DNA of 46,136 bases from Clostridia bacterium (GCA_017517865.1 JAFWYB010000058.1:1-46136), one strand, 5' to 3'. Positions 1 through 7,144 are shown, counted from the first letter of the stretch. The notes: generated by a model not told the origin, from the letters alone. Made by a program: numbers and translations.

Positions 1-924
1 AGCAAGAAAATGAAGAAGAAAGGCAAAGTCACAGAGCGGATGAGAATCAACATTCTTATCCGCAAGGATAACAGCCTGATTATCAGCCTTCGCAAAACTG
101 TTCAGGCACTTACAGAGCTTGTTATTACTGCGGCAAAGCTGCTCATACCCGCACTCGCAGATGCTCTTGAAGGTATCCGTGTCAGTATGATTATCCTTGA
201 ATGTGAAAGAAAGAGCATTAACAAAATGAAGCATCAGGCTATGAATGAGGTCCGTGATGCTGATGAGTTTTATGTGTACTTCCATAAGCTACAAGAAGAT
301 ATTAAAGCCACCGAAGAAAAACTCAAAGAGGCAAAGAAGAAGCTGAAGCTTACTCCCAAAGTTATGAAGCAAAAGTACAACTCGGCAAAATGTGAGGTTG
401 GTCACTATGAATTTGAGCTTAAAGAGTTGAAATTTAAAATGCAGAATATTCTCTCACAAAATGAATGCGAAACCGAACAGGATATTGTTAATGCAAAGTC
501 TTACTTTGAGAAAATGCGTAGGTTTGAAATTCCGAAGCTTGAAGACGAGGAAAAGAGGATGGAAGCAGAAATTCAAAAGACACTTGTTCAGTATCAAGAA
601 ACCGAGAAGCAGGCTGATGAAGCAGATGTAGAAGAACTTAAAGCCGAGAGGATGAAAATCCGCCCCGAAAAAGAGAAAGAGGCAAGGCAAAAAGCAGAAG
701 CAGATTACAACATCAGTGAATACGATTTTAACCGAAGCGTTGATACTGTTTCAAAGCTCATAGGTGAGCCGCCACCTAATTATCTTACCAAGGCTGAAAT
801 AGCAAGGCAGGAAGAATATGCCCGCTATGTTAAGCAGCAGGAAGAAAGACAGCGGCAAATCGAAGAACGGTGTAAAACCCGTAATAATCAAAATATTAAC
901 AATAAAAAAGAAAGGAGCCGATAA
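1..924 (+). CDS. Coiled-coil protein of unknown function, mobile-element associated, 5' end uncertain
   Basis: The reading frame is open to the left window edge. The first ATG is at 10, with no convincing ribosome binding site, so the real start may lie upstream. From about base 240 to the end the product is highly charged (Lys/Glu/Gln-rich) with long heptad-like helices, predicting an extended coiled coil; the last 40 residues are Arg/Gln/Asn-rich. The first 60 codons look less protein-like than the rest. In another frame, about bases 99-167 encode a Cys/His cluster (CYYCGKAAH), so a frameshift near the 5' end cannot be excluded. No enzymatic motif was seen. It sits 1 base before the parB-like gene and is probably co-transcribed with it, which suggests a role in mobilization or maintenance of the element. 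Function unknown. Confidence 0.55.
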   Translation, partial: SKKMKKKGKVTERMRINILIRKDNSLIISLRKTVQALTELVITAAKLLIPALADALEGIRVSMIILECERKSINKMKHQAMNEVRDADEFYVYFHKLQEDIKATEEKLKEAKKKLKLTPKVMKQKYNSAKCEVGHYEFELKELKFKMQNILSQNECETEQDIVNAKSYFEKMRRFEIPKLEDEEKRMEAEIQKTLVQYQETEKQADEADVEELKAERMKIRPEKEKEARQKAEADYNISEYDFNRSVDTVSKLIGEPPPNYLTKAEIARQEEYARYVKQQEERQRQIEERCKTRNNQNINNKKERSR

Positions 925-925
925 A

Positions 926-1798
926 ATGGCTAACAAAAAATTAAAAGCACCGGTAAATATCCCGGTAGAAAAAATTCATCCCTTTGAGGGACATCCGTAT
1001 AAGGTGTTAGATAATGATGAAATGAATAATCTCATAGAGAGTATTCAGCAGAAAGGTGTTATATCACCCATTGTCGTAAGACCTTTAGAAAACACAACAG
1101 ATGAATATGAGATAATCTCAGGTCACAGACGACTGAGAGCATCCGTGAAAGCAGGGCTGGAAACAGTACCTGCTTTAATTTATGCCGTAAGCAGAGATGA
1201 AGCGGCTATTATGCTCGTTGACAGTAATCTGCATAGGGAGCATGTTCTGCCAAGTGAGCGAGCATTTGCTTATAAAATGAAACTTGAAGCATTAAATCAT
1301 CAGGGACAAAGAACAGACTTAACTTCGTCGCAAGTTGCGACAAAGTTCGACTCTGCAACTGAAATAGGCAATATTACAGGAGAAAGCCGAGATAAAGTTT
1401 ACAGATATATCCGTCTGACGTATCTCATTCCCGAACTGCTTGAAATGATGGACGAAGATAAAATTGCCTTTTCCGTCGGTGTTGAACTTTCATTCCTCGA
1501 TGACCAAATGCAGTATGATTTGCTCCGTGTAATTGAAGAGCAGGAATGTACTCCGTCATATTCTCAGGCTTGGCATATGCACAAGGATTTTACTGCGGGT
1601 GTGCTTACCGCGGAGAGTATTGAGAATACTCTCACAGCAGAAAAGCCGAATCAGAAAGCTATGTTCAAGACACCTATGGAAAAATTGCAAAAGGTTGCTC
1701 CTAAGGTTAAGGATAAAGACTTTGAAGATTTCGTAATAAAGGCCTGTGAGCATTATTACAGATACCTTCAGCGACAGCGAAATAGGGATGCGAGGTGA
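926..1798 (+). CDS. ParB/Spo0J-like nuclease-domain protein
   Basis: 290 residues. The ATG at 926 is chosen because AAAGGAG lies at 911-917 and the upstream gene ends at 924; upstream in-frame codons are non-homologous spacer. The N-terminal ParB domain (about residues 8-105) carries the nucleotide-binding box around GHRRLRA (residues 66-72) and a VDSNLHRE segment. A central helix-turn-helix-like region follows at about 130-190. ParB proteins bind parS-like DNA and use CTP to form sliding clamps for partition; mobile-element relatives often act in element maintenance or regulation. No ParA partner is visible in the window. The C-terminal 80 residues are lysine-rich and of unknown role. Family assignment is firm; the role on this element is inferred. 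Confidence 0.88.
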   Translation: MANKKLKAPVNIPVEKIHPFEGHPYKVLDNDEMNNLIESIQQKGVISPIVVRPLENTTDEYEIISGHRRLRASVKAGLETVPALIYAVSRDEAAIMLVDSNLHREHVLPSERAFAYKMKLEALNHQGQRTDLTSSQVATKFDSATEIGNITGESRDKVYRYIRLTYLIPELLEMMDEDKIAFSVGVELSFLDDQMQYDLLRVIEEQECTPSYSQAWHMHKDFTAGVLTAESIENTLTAEKPNQKAMFKTPMEKLQKVAPKVKDKDFEDFVIKACEHYYRYLQRQRNRDAR

Positions 1799-1804
1799 TG
1801 TGTA

Positions 1805-2032
1805 TTGAAGTATATTGGAATTCTTAAAGCATATATCCGTTATCTTAATGATGACATCAGAGGAGAATATTCCTTCAAGGTTAAAGGTCACGAGGTAGTT
1901 GCTACCTTTGCAGAAAAACGTAACAATGACATTCTTCCCCGCATTCGTGAAATATTACTGGGTGATTCACACATTCGACAAAGTGATGCCCCTGATATTA
2001 AACTAAAGAAAAATATCAAGGAGGCGGTTTAA
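1805..2032 (+). CDS. Small hypothetical protein (75 aa) of the mobile element
   Basis: The TTG start at 1805 is preceded by GAGGTGATG (1792-1800), which also contains the ParB-like stop. The ATG at 1798 gives only a 9-codon frame. The stop TAA overlaps the recombinase ATG by one base, indicating translational coupling. The product is a compact alpha/beta-type sequence with basic and acidic residues and a lysine-rich C-terminus; there is no signal peptide or membrane segment. I do not recognise the family. Its position between a ParB-like gene and a recombinase suggests an accessory or regulatory role in the element, but the sequence does not show this. Confidence 0.65.
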   Translation: MKYIGILKAYIRYLNDDIRGEYSFKVKGHEVVATFAEKRNNDILPRIREILLGDSHIRQSDAPDIKLKKNIKEAV

Positions 2033-3627
2033 TGTCAAAAAGAGTGTGTTGTCTGTACCGAGTTTCAACAGGTAAACAGGTTGATTATGACAGCAACAAT
2101 GAAGCGGATATCCCGATGCAGAGAAAGGCTTGTCATAAATTTGCAAGTGAAATGGGTTGGGATATTGTTCACGAGGAACAGGAGGACGGTGTTTCAGGTC
2201 ATAAGGTGCGAGCTGAAAACCGTGATAAAATTCAAATCATAAAAGACCTTGCGAGAAAGAAAAAGTTTGATATTCTGCTTGTGTTTATGTTTGACCGTAT
2301 CGGCAGAATCGCAGATGAAACACCGTTTGTTGTTGAATGGTTTGTAAAAAACGGTATTGAGGTTTGGAGTACACAAGAGGGCGAACAAAGATTTGATAAT
2401 CACATTGACAAGCTCTTGAACTATATCCGTTTTTGGCAAGCTGACGGTGAAAGTGAGAAAACATCTGTACGAACAAAAACAAGCCTTGGTCAGTTAGTTG
2501 AATCAGGTCATTTCAAGGGCGGCGTTGCCGCCTTTGGATACGACCTTGTGAAAAACGGCAGATTCAATAAACGAAAACACGAGCTTTACGATTTACAGGT
2601 AAATCCCGATGAGGCGATTGTTGTGAAGATTATCTTTGATAAGTACACTACCGAGGGTTACGGTGCTCACAGAATTACAACGTGGCTGAATAATAACGGT
2701 TACCGAGCAAGAACAGGTAAAATGTGGCACGAGGCAACAATAAGAGGCATTCTGCGTAACCTCACATATACAGGTGTACTTCGCAGCGGTGATGCTCGTT
2801 CCGAGGTTATTCCCGAACTGCAGATAATTCCACCCGAACAATTTGAAAGAGCAATGATGATTATGAAAGAACGTTCAGACAGGAAAAAAGGAAATCCCAC
2901 AGTACCCCTTAACACAAAAGGGAAATCTCTTATCTCCGGTAAGGTTTACTGTGGGCATTGCGGTTCAAGGCTGAATCTTACAACAAGCGGAAGATACCGT
3001 AAAAGAAAAGACGGTTCTGTTGATACAACAAAACGCATCAGATATGCCTGCTACGGCAAAAGCAGGAAGCAGACGGAGTGTGATGGGCAGTCGGGTTACA
3101 CACTTCACATTCTTGATGATTTGATTGATGAAATTGTCCGTGATATTTTCAGGAAGATGAAAGGTGTGTCAAAGAGTGATGTAATCAAGCTCCGTTATGC
3201 TGATGAGCTTGAAGTGAGAAAAGCAAGGCTCAATATGGTGAAAGCTGATTACAGTAAAGAATTTGAAAATCTTACTATTCTGAAAGCAGAGGTTATCAAA
3301 GCAATCAAGGGCGAAAGCTCATTTTCGGCTGATACTCTTTCGGAGCTGATTGTGGAATCTGAAAAGGAGTGCAGCAGACTTTTTGATTTATGTACTGATG
3401 CTGAAAAAGATGTTGCCGACGGTGAAAGTGTTCTCAAAAACTTATCCGACAGCTTTGATGAACTGATTTCTTGGGCAGAGCTTTATGATGAAGCAAGCTT
3501 TGAAAAGAAGAAAATGATTGTGAACTGCCTGATTAAACGGGTTGAGGTAAGCAGAGGGTACAAGTTGAAAGTTGAGTTTAACATTGACTTTGAGCAGTTT
3601 ATGGTGGGTATTGATAAGGTGGCGTAA
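2032..3627 (+). CDS. Large serine recombinase (resolvase/invertase family)
   Basis: 531 residues with an AAGGAGG ribosome binding site at 2018-2024. The N-terminal resolvase domain (residues 4-150) has the catalytic serine in YRVSTGKQ (Ser12) and the DRIGR segment of the arginine-containing active site. The Recombinase domain follows (about 165-290). A zinc-ribbon (about 305-350) has the pair CGHC and later cysteines in ACYGKSRKQTEC. A coiled coil (about 380-470) resembles those that control integration direction. Such enzymes cut and rejoin att sites through a phosphoserine linkage and usually lie next to an element end. Length and domains are complete, so the protein is probably active. Target site not identified. 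Confidence 0.95.
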   Translation: MSKRVCCLYRVSTGKQVDYDSNNEADIPMQRKACHKFASEMGWDIVHEEQEDGVSGHKVRAENRDKIQIIKDLARKKKFDILLVFMFDRIGRIADETPFVVEWFVKNGIEVWSTQEGEQRFDNHIDKLLNYIRFWQADGESEKTSVRTKTSLGQLVESGHFKGGVAAFGYDLVKNGRFNKRKHELYDLQVNPDEAIVVKIIFDKYTTEGYGAHRITTWLNNNGYRARTGKMWHEATIRGILRNLTYTGVLRSGDARSEVIPELQIIPPEQFERAMMIMKERSDRKKGNPTVPLNTKGKSLISGKVYCGHCGSRLNLTTSGRYRKRKDGSVDTTKRIRYACYGKSRKQTECDGQSGYTLHILDDLIDEIVRDIFRKMKGVSKSDVIKLRYADELEVRKARLNMVKADYSKEFENLTILKAEVIKAIKGESSFSADTLSELIVESEKECSRLFDLCTDAEKDVADGESVLKNLSDSFDELISWAELYDEASFEKKKMIVNCLIKRVEVSRGYKLKVEFNIDFEQFMVGIDKVA

Positions 3628-3635
3628 AAAGTAAA

Positions 3636-3670
3636 GGCAGAGAGCTAAAAACTCTCTGCCAATTTTTTAT
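3636..3670 (+). terminator. Bidirectional intrinsic terminator between recombinase and sigma-like gene
   Basis: Nine-base-pair stem GGCAGAGAG (3636-3644) with CTCTCTGCC (3652-3660), a 7-base loop, then AATTTTTTATTTT on the plus strand. On the minus strand the stem is followed by the weaker TTTAC. It ends the recombinase transcript and probably also the convergent sigma-like gene. Confidence 0.85.
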
Positions 3671-5193
3671 TTTAGGACTATATATGTTGTAGGTAAAATA
3701 CTATTGCCGTTATATGGAAACAAAACCTTATTTTCTGCAAGAGTACCAACAGGCACAGAAATTGCATCCTCAAAAATTCTGAAGTATGCCATCTGATATG
3801 CCTGTGATTTCAAATGAACAGGTATATAATTCTTAATTATCTTTGTTGCCTCATTCATTATTACATTAGCATTTTGCTCAACAATTTCAACTTCAGAATT
3901 GAACTGACTCATAAATTGTTCGAATTCCTCTTTTGTGAACACAGGAACATTGACCATGAGCTTACCATTTTCATTTAATACATAACCTTTTTTAACAAGT
4001 TCAGCAACGACAATCTTTTCAAATTCATTATCAAAATCTTTTTTGCCTTTTGCGATATCGAGAAATACATTTGTCAAACTTTTTGAGGAGTAAAAGCTGT
4101 GATGCACCATATCACCATTAACGCTAAAATCAAAAAACTGCACTCTGTCACCGTTTTCGTTTTCTGTATTTGATACACCAAATTCAAAACCTTTGTTTCT
4201 CATTGAATCTACTGATTTTTCAACCGCCCAAACAATACAGTTTTCACCAAATTTGTTTTCGGGAAGTTCTATATTGACTTTTGACTGTAAGTTTTCAAAA
4301 ATTGCTTTGTAAAGGATACAACATACAGTAAGCCATGCTTCAGAATTTGAGAGATTTCTGTTGGTTATAATTTCAGAAAGCGTATCTGAAATATTGTTTC
4401 TGAATACCCGTGTCTTGTTAGCAACCTCAACAGCACATTCTGCAGTAAAAATTACAATGTTGGTGTAATATTTTCTACCATCAAGTCCGAGTGCCTCACA
4501 CTCTACCAACTGTTTGAGATTGTCCTCAATATACGGCAATGCAATACCTAACTCAAGACTTATTTCCTCTGCTGTCAGTTTGTCATTGTAGCACGCAAAA
4601 AGAATATTCTGACTGATTTTGTTTTCATAAACAGTGTTATAGGTGTTTTTTCCGTTGCCCCAATAAAGAATTGATAATTCTTTCGGATTATAACTCTGTT
4701 GACCATAATTTCGTTCCATACTCATACCTTCTTTCAAGATTTGTCTTGATTTGAAAAGCAGGTATTTAACCATGCTTTCACTGATTGAGAGGTGCTTGGA
4801 TATTTCCGAACAAGATTTGTTTTCAATGTAATACAAAATAACAGCTTTTCGGTGCTTTTCAGAGAGCAATGTCAACTCACGACGCAATAGATATAATTCT
4901 GAATTATCATCGTCAAAAGTTTCTGCTACATCAATCAGATTATCGGTTAATTCGCACTCTTTATTCTTTGTTTTTTTCTTGCACCATTGTTTATACACAT
5001 TACCTGCAATCGCCCACATAAATCCATAAAAAGCGTTTGCGTTGCGGATGTTATCAGCAGATTTATAAATCTCTAATATAATATCCTGTGCTAAATCTTC
5101 TGCCTCAAAATGGTTTGAAGTTCGAGCAATACAATATGATAATATAGTCTTTGCTATGTCTGTTATTTTTGTATCAAGTTCGTGTTTATCCAT
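3667..5193 (-). CDS. Sigma-70 family (ECF-like) protein with long C-terminal extension
   Basis: 508 residues from the ATG at 5191-5193, which has AAAGGAGGTG immediately upstream; an in-frame ATG 19 codons earlier has no such site. Residues 15-75 match sigma region 2 (EAEDLAQDIILEIYKS) and residues 105-158 match region 4 (SEKHRKAVILYYIENKS and a helix-turn-helix). ECF sigma factors are normally 160-200 residues. Here about 340 extra residues follow: a probable winged-helix part (about 185-260) with KLTAEEISLELGI, then a mixed alpha/beta region. No membrane segment or anti-sigma gene is adjacent. A TATAAT-like -10 lies at 5300-5305 without a good -35. A perfect palindrome TCACCGGTGA (5219-5228) sits in the leader. 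It may regulate the neighbouring mobile element or an unknown stress response; this is inference. Confidence 0.8.
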   Translation of the reverse strand: MDKHELDTKITDIAKTILSYCIARTSNHFEAEDLAQDIILEIYKSADNIRNANAFYGFMWAIAGNVYKQWCKKKTKNKECELTDNLIDVAETFDDDNSELYLLRRELTLLSEKHRKAVILYYIENKSCSEISKHLSISESMVKYLLFKSRQILKEGMSMERNYGQQSYNPKELSILYWGNGKNTYNTVYENKISQNILFACYNDKLTAEEISLELGIALPYIEDNLKQLVECEALGLDGRKYYTNIVIFTAECAVEVANKTRVFRNNISDTLSEIITNRNLSNSEAWLTVCCILYKAIFENLQSKVNIELPENKFGENCIVWAVEKSVDSMRNKGFEFGVSNTENENGDRVQFFDFSVNGDMVHHSFYSSKSLTNVFLDIAKGKKDFDNEFEKIVVAELVKKGYVLNENGKLMVNVPVFTKEEFEQFMSQFNSEVEIVEQNANVIMNEATKIIKNYIPVHLKSQAYQMAYFRIFEDAISVPVGTLAENKVLFPYNGNSILPTTYIVLK

Positions 5194-5218
5194 TTTTACA
5201 CCTCCTTTGATTTTTGAT

Positions 5219-5228
5219 TCACCGGTGA
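5219..5228. promoter_or_regulatory. Palindrome in the leader of the sigma-like gene, possible operator
   Basis: TCACCGGTGA is a perfect 10-bp palindrome 26 bases upstream of the start codon of the sigma-like gene, between its probable -10 (5300-5305) and its ribosome binding site. The position fits an autoregulatory operator, but there is no second copy nearby, and a 10-bp palindrome can occur by chance. Confidence 0.25.
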
Positions 5229-5369
5229 TTTCACTTGTATAGTGGAACATAATTGCTTTTGGTTAAAGTTTGGTTGAAAAAATTTTTAAATCTTAAAAAA
5301 TTATATCATAAATGTTGAAAGAATAAAATAATTGTTATTGCCCACTGCGAAGGAACATATGTGATGGCA

Positions 5370-5399
5370 TAAAAAATAGCCACTCTCCAAAGAAAGTGG
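5370..5399 (-). terminator. Intrinsic terminator of the tRNA-Ala transcript
   Basis: On the minus strand CCACTTTC (5399-5392), loop TTTG and GAGAGTGG (5387-5380) form an 8-bp stem with one G-U pair, followed by CTATTTTTTATGCC. It lies about 28 bases after the tRNA CCA end. Confidence 0.75.
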
Positions 5400-5426
5400 A
5401 CAAAAAAATAATTACTCAGTATGCTG

Positions 5427-5502
<76 letters not shown>

Positions 5503-5544
5503 ATAAAAGGGCACACTGAGTAATTTATTTATTAAGTTTTCTGT

Positions 5545-5591
5545 GGGGTGCGTTTCTGAGTGCTTCTCGCTCCCAGCTGAGCTACGCCCCC
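5545..5591 (-). ncRNA. tRNA-like 47-mer, copy A (truncated tRNA-Ala, possible small RNA or pseudogene)
   Basis: On the minus strand the first 22 bases equal the 5' end of the adjacent tRNA-Ala. A 2-base deletion in the D-loop and loss of the anticodon, variable and T arms follow. The remainder can refold: GGGG+GCGT pairs with ACGC+CCCC (8 bp, one bulged A), D-stem GCTC/GAGC, and a small hairpin GAG-AAGCA-CTC. The 3' sequence after the acceptor stem is ACAG, so an encoded CCA is missing here. It lies inside the transcript of the tRNA promoter. RNA function is inferred; it may be only a pseudogene. Confidence 0.5.
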
Positions 5592-5629
5592 ATAAAAGGG
5601 CACACTGAGTAATTTATTTATTAAGTTTT

Positions 5630-5680
5630 TGGTGGGGTGCGTTTCTGAGTGTTTCTCGCTCCCAGCTGAGCTACGCCCCC
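5630..5680 (-). ncRNA. tRNA-like 47-mer, copy B, with ACCA end
   Basis: The same fold as copy A (acceptor-like 8-bp stem with a bulged A, D-arm GCTC/GAGC, hairpin GAG-AAACA-CTC). It differs from copy A only at one loop base. Directly after the CCCC of the acceptor strand come A and CCA (complement of 5630-5633), exactly where a tRNA discriminator base and CCA would be. It is the promoter-proximal unit. Whether it is processed by RNase P or aminoacylated is unknown; the G3-U70 identity pair becomes G-C here. Confidence 0.5.
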
Positions 5681-5746
5681 ATATCTGAAGTAATAAGTAA
5701 TAGTGAATAGAGAAAAAGTAAATTTATAATCTCTTATTACTCGGAT

Positions 5747-5776
5747 ATATTACCACAAAAGAATAAGGTTTGTCAA
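5747..5776 (-). promoter_or_regulatory. Sigma-A promoter for the tRNA-like units and tRNA-Ala
   Basis: On the minus strand: -35 TTGACA (5776-5771), 18-bp spacer, -10 TAATAT (5752-5747). No other good promoter lies between it and the tRNA, so the primary transcript would contain both tRNA-like units followed by the tRNA. Confidence 0.8.
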
Positions 5777-5809
5777 TATATTTTCCGCTTTTTTATATGC
5801 GGCGCACAG

Positions 5810-6328
5810 CTATTGCTGTCGCGCCGCCTTGTCTGCTTTTTTCAGCAGCAATGTCACAGGTACAATAAGTATGCCGCATAATAAATTGCTTACTCCGTGT
5901 ATCAGGTCAAAGGGTATACCTGCAATTATCCAGGTTACCATACCGTCAAAACCAAGTCCGAACATAAGCGCCTGGGCAGGTGCATATAAAGCACCGTAGG
6001 CGAAGCCGTGTACACCGCAGATAAGCATATAGACTATGGGAGCAACCTTTTTAGGCATAGACTTCGGTAGAAGCATCGTTATCCCCCACAGTATAGTCCA
6101 TATGTAAAGATAAGGTACCCACCACAGATTGAAGCCACCAAAAAGCCCTGTAAGAAAAACAAATATATATATAGGATATAATGCCTTTTTACGGTACACA
6201 AGAGTGAAGGCAATCGTAAGCACGCCTATAAGATGTATATTCGGAAGCATTTCCATTATCAGCTTAGAGCCGTACATAAGCGTACCAAGCATACTGAATA
6301 TTGCAGTTTCTTTAACTGATATCTTCAT
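5810..6328 (-). CDS. ECF transporter S component, probably for a cobalamin-type substrate
   Basis: 172 residues, nearly all hydrophobic with about five to six membrane helices and a short basic C-terminus, the size and pattern of energy-coupling-factor S components (substrate-capturing membrane proteins that share an EcfA-EcfA'-EcfT motor). The ATG overlaps the stop of the upstream lipoprotein gene by one base (TAATG), so the two are translationally coupled. The pair lies downstream of a cobalamin riboswitch with its own promoter, which points to vitamin B12 or a related corrinoid as substrate. No EcfA or EcfT gene is nearby, as usual for group II systems. Family call is firm; substrate is inferred from the riboswitch and the DUF4430 partner. 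Confidence 0.85.
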   Translation of the reverse strand: MKISVKETAIFSMLGTLMYGSKLIMEMLPNIHLIGVLTIAFTLVYRKKALYPIYIFVFLTGLFGGFNLWWVPYLYIWTILWGITMLLPKSMPKKVAPIVYMLICGVHGFAYGALYAPAQALMFGLGFDGMVTWIIAGIPFDLIHGVSNLLCGILIVPVTLLLKKADKAARQQ

Positions 6329-6759
6329 TATTCAGCCTTGAAGGTATAGGTTTTTCCTTCATCAATTTCTGTAGCATCAACACCGCTCATCGCGTACTCT
6401 CCGTCAATGTAAAATGCCCAGTATTTACCGTCCTTATCATAGTCAAGAGTTGTACCGTCAACGGTTTTAACATATAAACCGTAGGGGCCCTCTTCACCTG
6501 CAATAAGACCTTCCGCAAGAAGTGCAGCACCAACGGTATCCTTATCGGTTTTTACCGTGTATTCCTTTTCAGCACCGTCAAGACCTATTACTGTAAACTT
6601 AAAGCTTGTTTTTTCCTCTGATTCGCTGCCAACAGCCTGATTAACCGTATTTTCCGGTGCTGTTGTGTTTGTATCAGTCGGTGTGTTCGCCTTGTCTGCA
6701 CAAGCGGCAAAGCTCATAAGCATAACAAGGGCAAGCATAATAACAGTTAATTTTTTCAT
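6328..6759 (-). CDS. DUF4430 (transcobalamin-like C-terminal domain) lipoprotein
   Basis: 143 residues. The N-terminal signal peptide (KKLTVIMLALVMLMSFAAC) ends in a lipobox-type Cys20. A Thr/Asn/Glu-rich linker (about 22-50) is followed by a DUF4430 domain (about 52-143) with the hallmark GKYWAFYIDGEYAMSGVD and a closing acidic, aromatic strand. DUF4430 is related to the C-terminal beta domain of transcobalamin and intrinsic factor, which helps enclose B12. Anchored outside the membrane, it probably captures corrinoid for the coupled S component. An ACTCC/GGAGT ribosome binding site lies just upstream of the ATG. The gene is the first downstream of the riboswitch terminator. Corrinoid binding is inferred from the domain and riboswitch. 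Confidence 0.85.
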   Translation of the reverse strand: MKKLTVIMLALVMLMSFAACADKANTPTDTNTTAPENTVNQAVGSESEEKTSFKFTVIGLDGAEKEYTVKTDKDTVGAALLAEGLIAGEEGPYGLYVKTVDGTTLDYDKDGKYWAFYIDGEYAMSGVDATEIDEGKTYTFKAE

Positions 6760-6833
6760 TGTTTTTTACTCCTTTGCTTTGTTTTTTTGATTCTATTTTT
6801 TGCTTAGTCTTTCTTTTTTTACAACATCCTTTC

Positions 6834-6867
6834 AAAAAAATACTTCCCATCCGTACAACGGTGAGAA
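6834..6867 (-). terminator. Riboswitch expression-platform terminator
   Basis: On the minus strand CTTCTCACCGT (6867-6857), loop TGT and ACGG-A-TGGGAAG (6853-6843) form an 11-bp stem with one bulged A and one G-U pair, followed by TATTTTTTT. It stands between the aptamer and the lipoprotein gene. A second hairpin, ACTCTGC/GCAGAGT at 6881-6898 with a TTTT/AAAA loop, may be the alternative fold. Confidence 0.8.
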
Positions 6868-6902
6868 GACAACAAAGAAGACTCTGCTTTTGCAGAGTTT
6901 TT

Positions 6903-7030
6903 TTCGTTGCACTCTCCATTACCCGAAAGCGCGGTACGATATGTAAGGCAAATGAGCATTCCGACTTACACTAAGGATTACGGCAATGGCTGTTGCTCGG
7001 GATTTGCACCCGTATTTCCTCATTCGCTGT
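6903..7030 (-). promoter_or_regulatory. Cobalamin riboswitch aptamer (short, class-II-like)
   Basis: On the minus strand the conserved core GGTGCAAATCCC is followed by GCCATTGCCGTAA, then after a short loop by the B12-box-like AGTCGGAATGC...TTTGCC (complement of 6947-6966). These match the order and core bases of the cobalamin aptamer family. The short interval between GTAA and AGTCGGAA suggests loss of the peripheral P8-P12 arms, as in class II members. It lies just after a consensus promoter and before a terminator. Ligand (adenosyl- or aquo/methylcobalamin) cannot be told from this. Confidence 0.82.
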
Positions 7031-7034
7031 TTTG

Positions 7035-7063
7035 ATTATAGCATTACACAAAAGTTTTGTCAA
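7035..7063 (-). promoter_or_regulatory. Consensus sigma-A promoter of the riboswitch operon
   Basis: Minus strand -35 TTGACA (7063-7058), 17-bp spacer, -10 TATAAT (7040-7035): a perfect match to both hexamers. Transcription would begin at about 7028, right at the aptamer. Confidence 0.92.
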
Positions 7064-7067
7064 CAAT

Positions 7068-7099
7068 AAAAAGCACCCACCGTAAAGTGAGTGCTTTTT
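7068..7099 (-). terminator. Terminator of the LPxTG-like protein gene
   Basis: AAAAAGCACTCAC (7099-7087) and GTGGGTGCTTTTT (7080-7068) on the minus strand form a 13-bp stem with one G-U pair and a 6-base loop; the T-run is within the 3' arm. It may work in both directions and lies 5 bases from the riboswitch promoter -35. Confidence 0.85.
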
Positions 7100-7144
7100 A
7101 TCTGTTTATAGCTTTTTATAAAAAGTTAAAAGAGATTGGGAAGA

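Larger units (their letters stand above)
1..3660 (+). mobile_element. Right part of an integrated mobile element with a serine recombinase
   Basis: Four plus-strand genes (coiled-coil protein, ParB-like protein, small protein, large serine recombinase) are packed with tiny gaps or 1-bp overlaps. They end at a strong terminator where the gene direction flips. A large serine recombinase as the last gene is typical of Clostridia integrative or mobilizable elements. The left boundary lies outside the window and no att core is visible. The true right boundary could be at about 3630-3670, or further right if the sigma-like gene belongs to the element. The element type is inferred. Confidence 0.6.
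5503..5680 (-). repeat. Two tandem 89-bp units, each a truncated tRNA-Ala plus a 42-bp linker
   Basis: The string ending in GCTACGCCCCC occurs with its last base at 5502 (real tRNA), 5591 and 5680: exact 89-bp spacing. Each unit is a 47-nt tRNA-like sequence followed in transcript order by a 42-bp linker. The linkers (5592-5633 and 5503-5544) differ at only two or three bases and the 47-mers at one base, so the duplication is recent or the sequence is constrained. Upstream of 5680 the repeat stops abruptly. Confidence 0.9.

Noticed and set aside
3628-3666. att core next to the recombinase stop
   Set aside because: The only structure is a terminator; no repeat of this sequence is found elsewhere in the window.
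5503-5680. A CRISPR-like array
   Set aside because: Only two full units, the 'spacers' are as conserved as the 'repeats', and the repeat is a tRNA fragment.
6674-6974. Small reading frames over the riboswitch
   Set aside because: They cover a structured leader with a conserved aptamer and lack ribosome binding sites.
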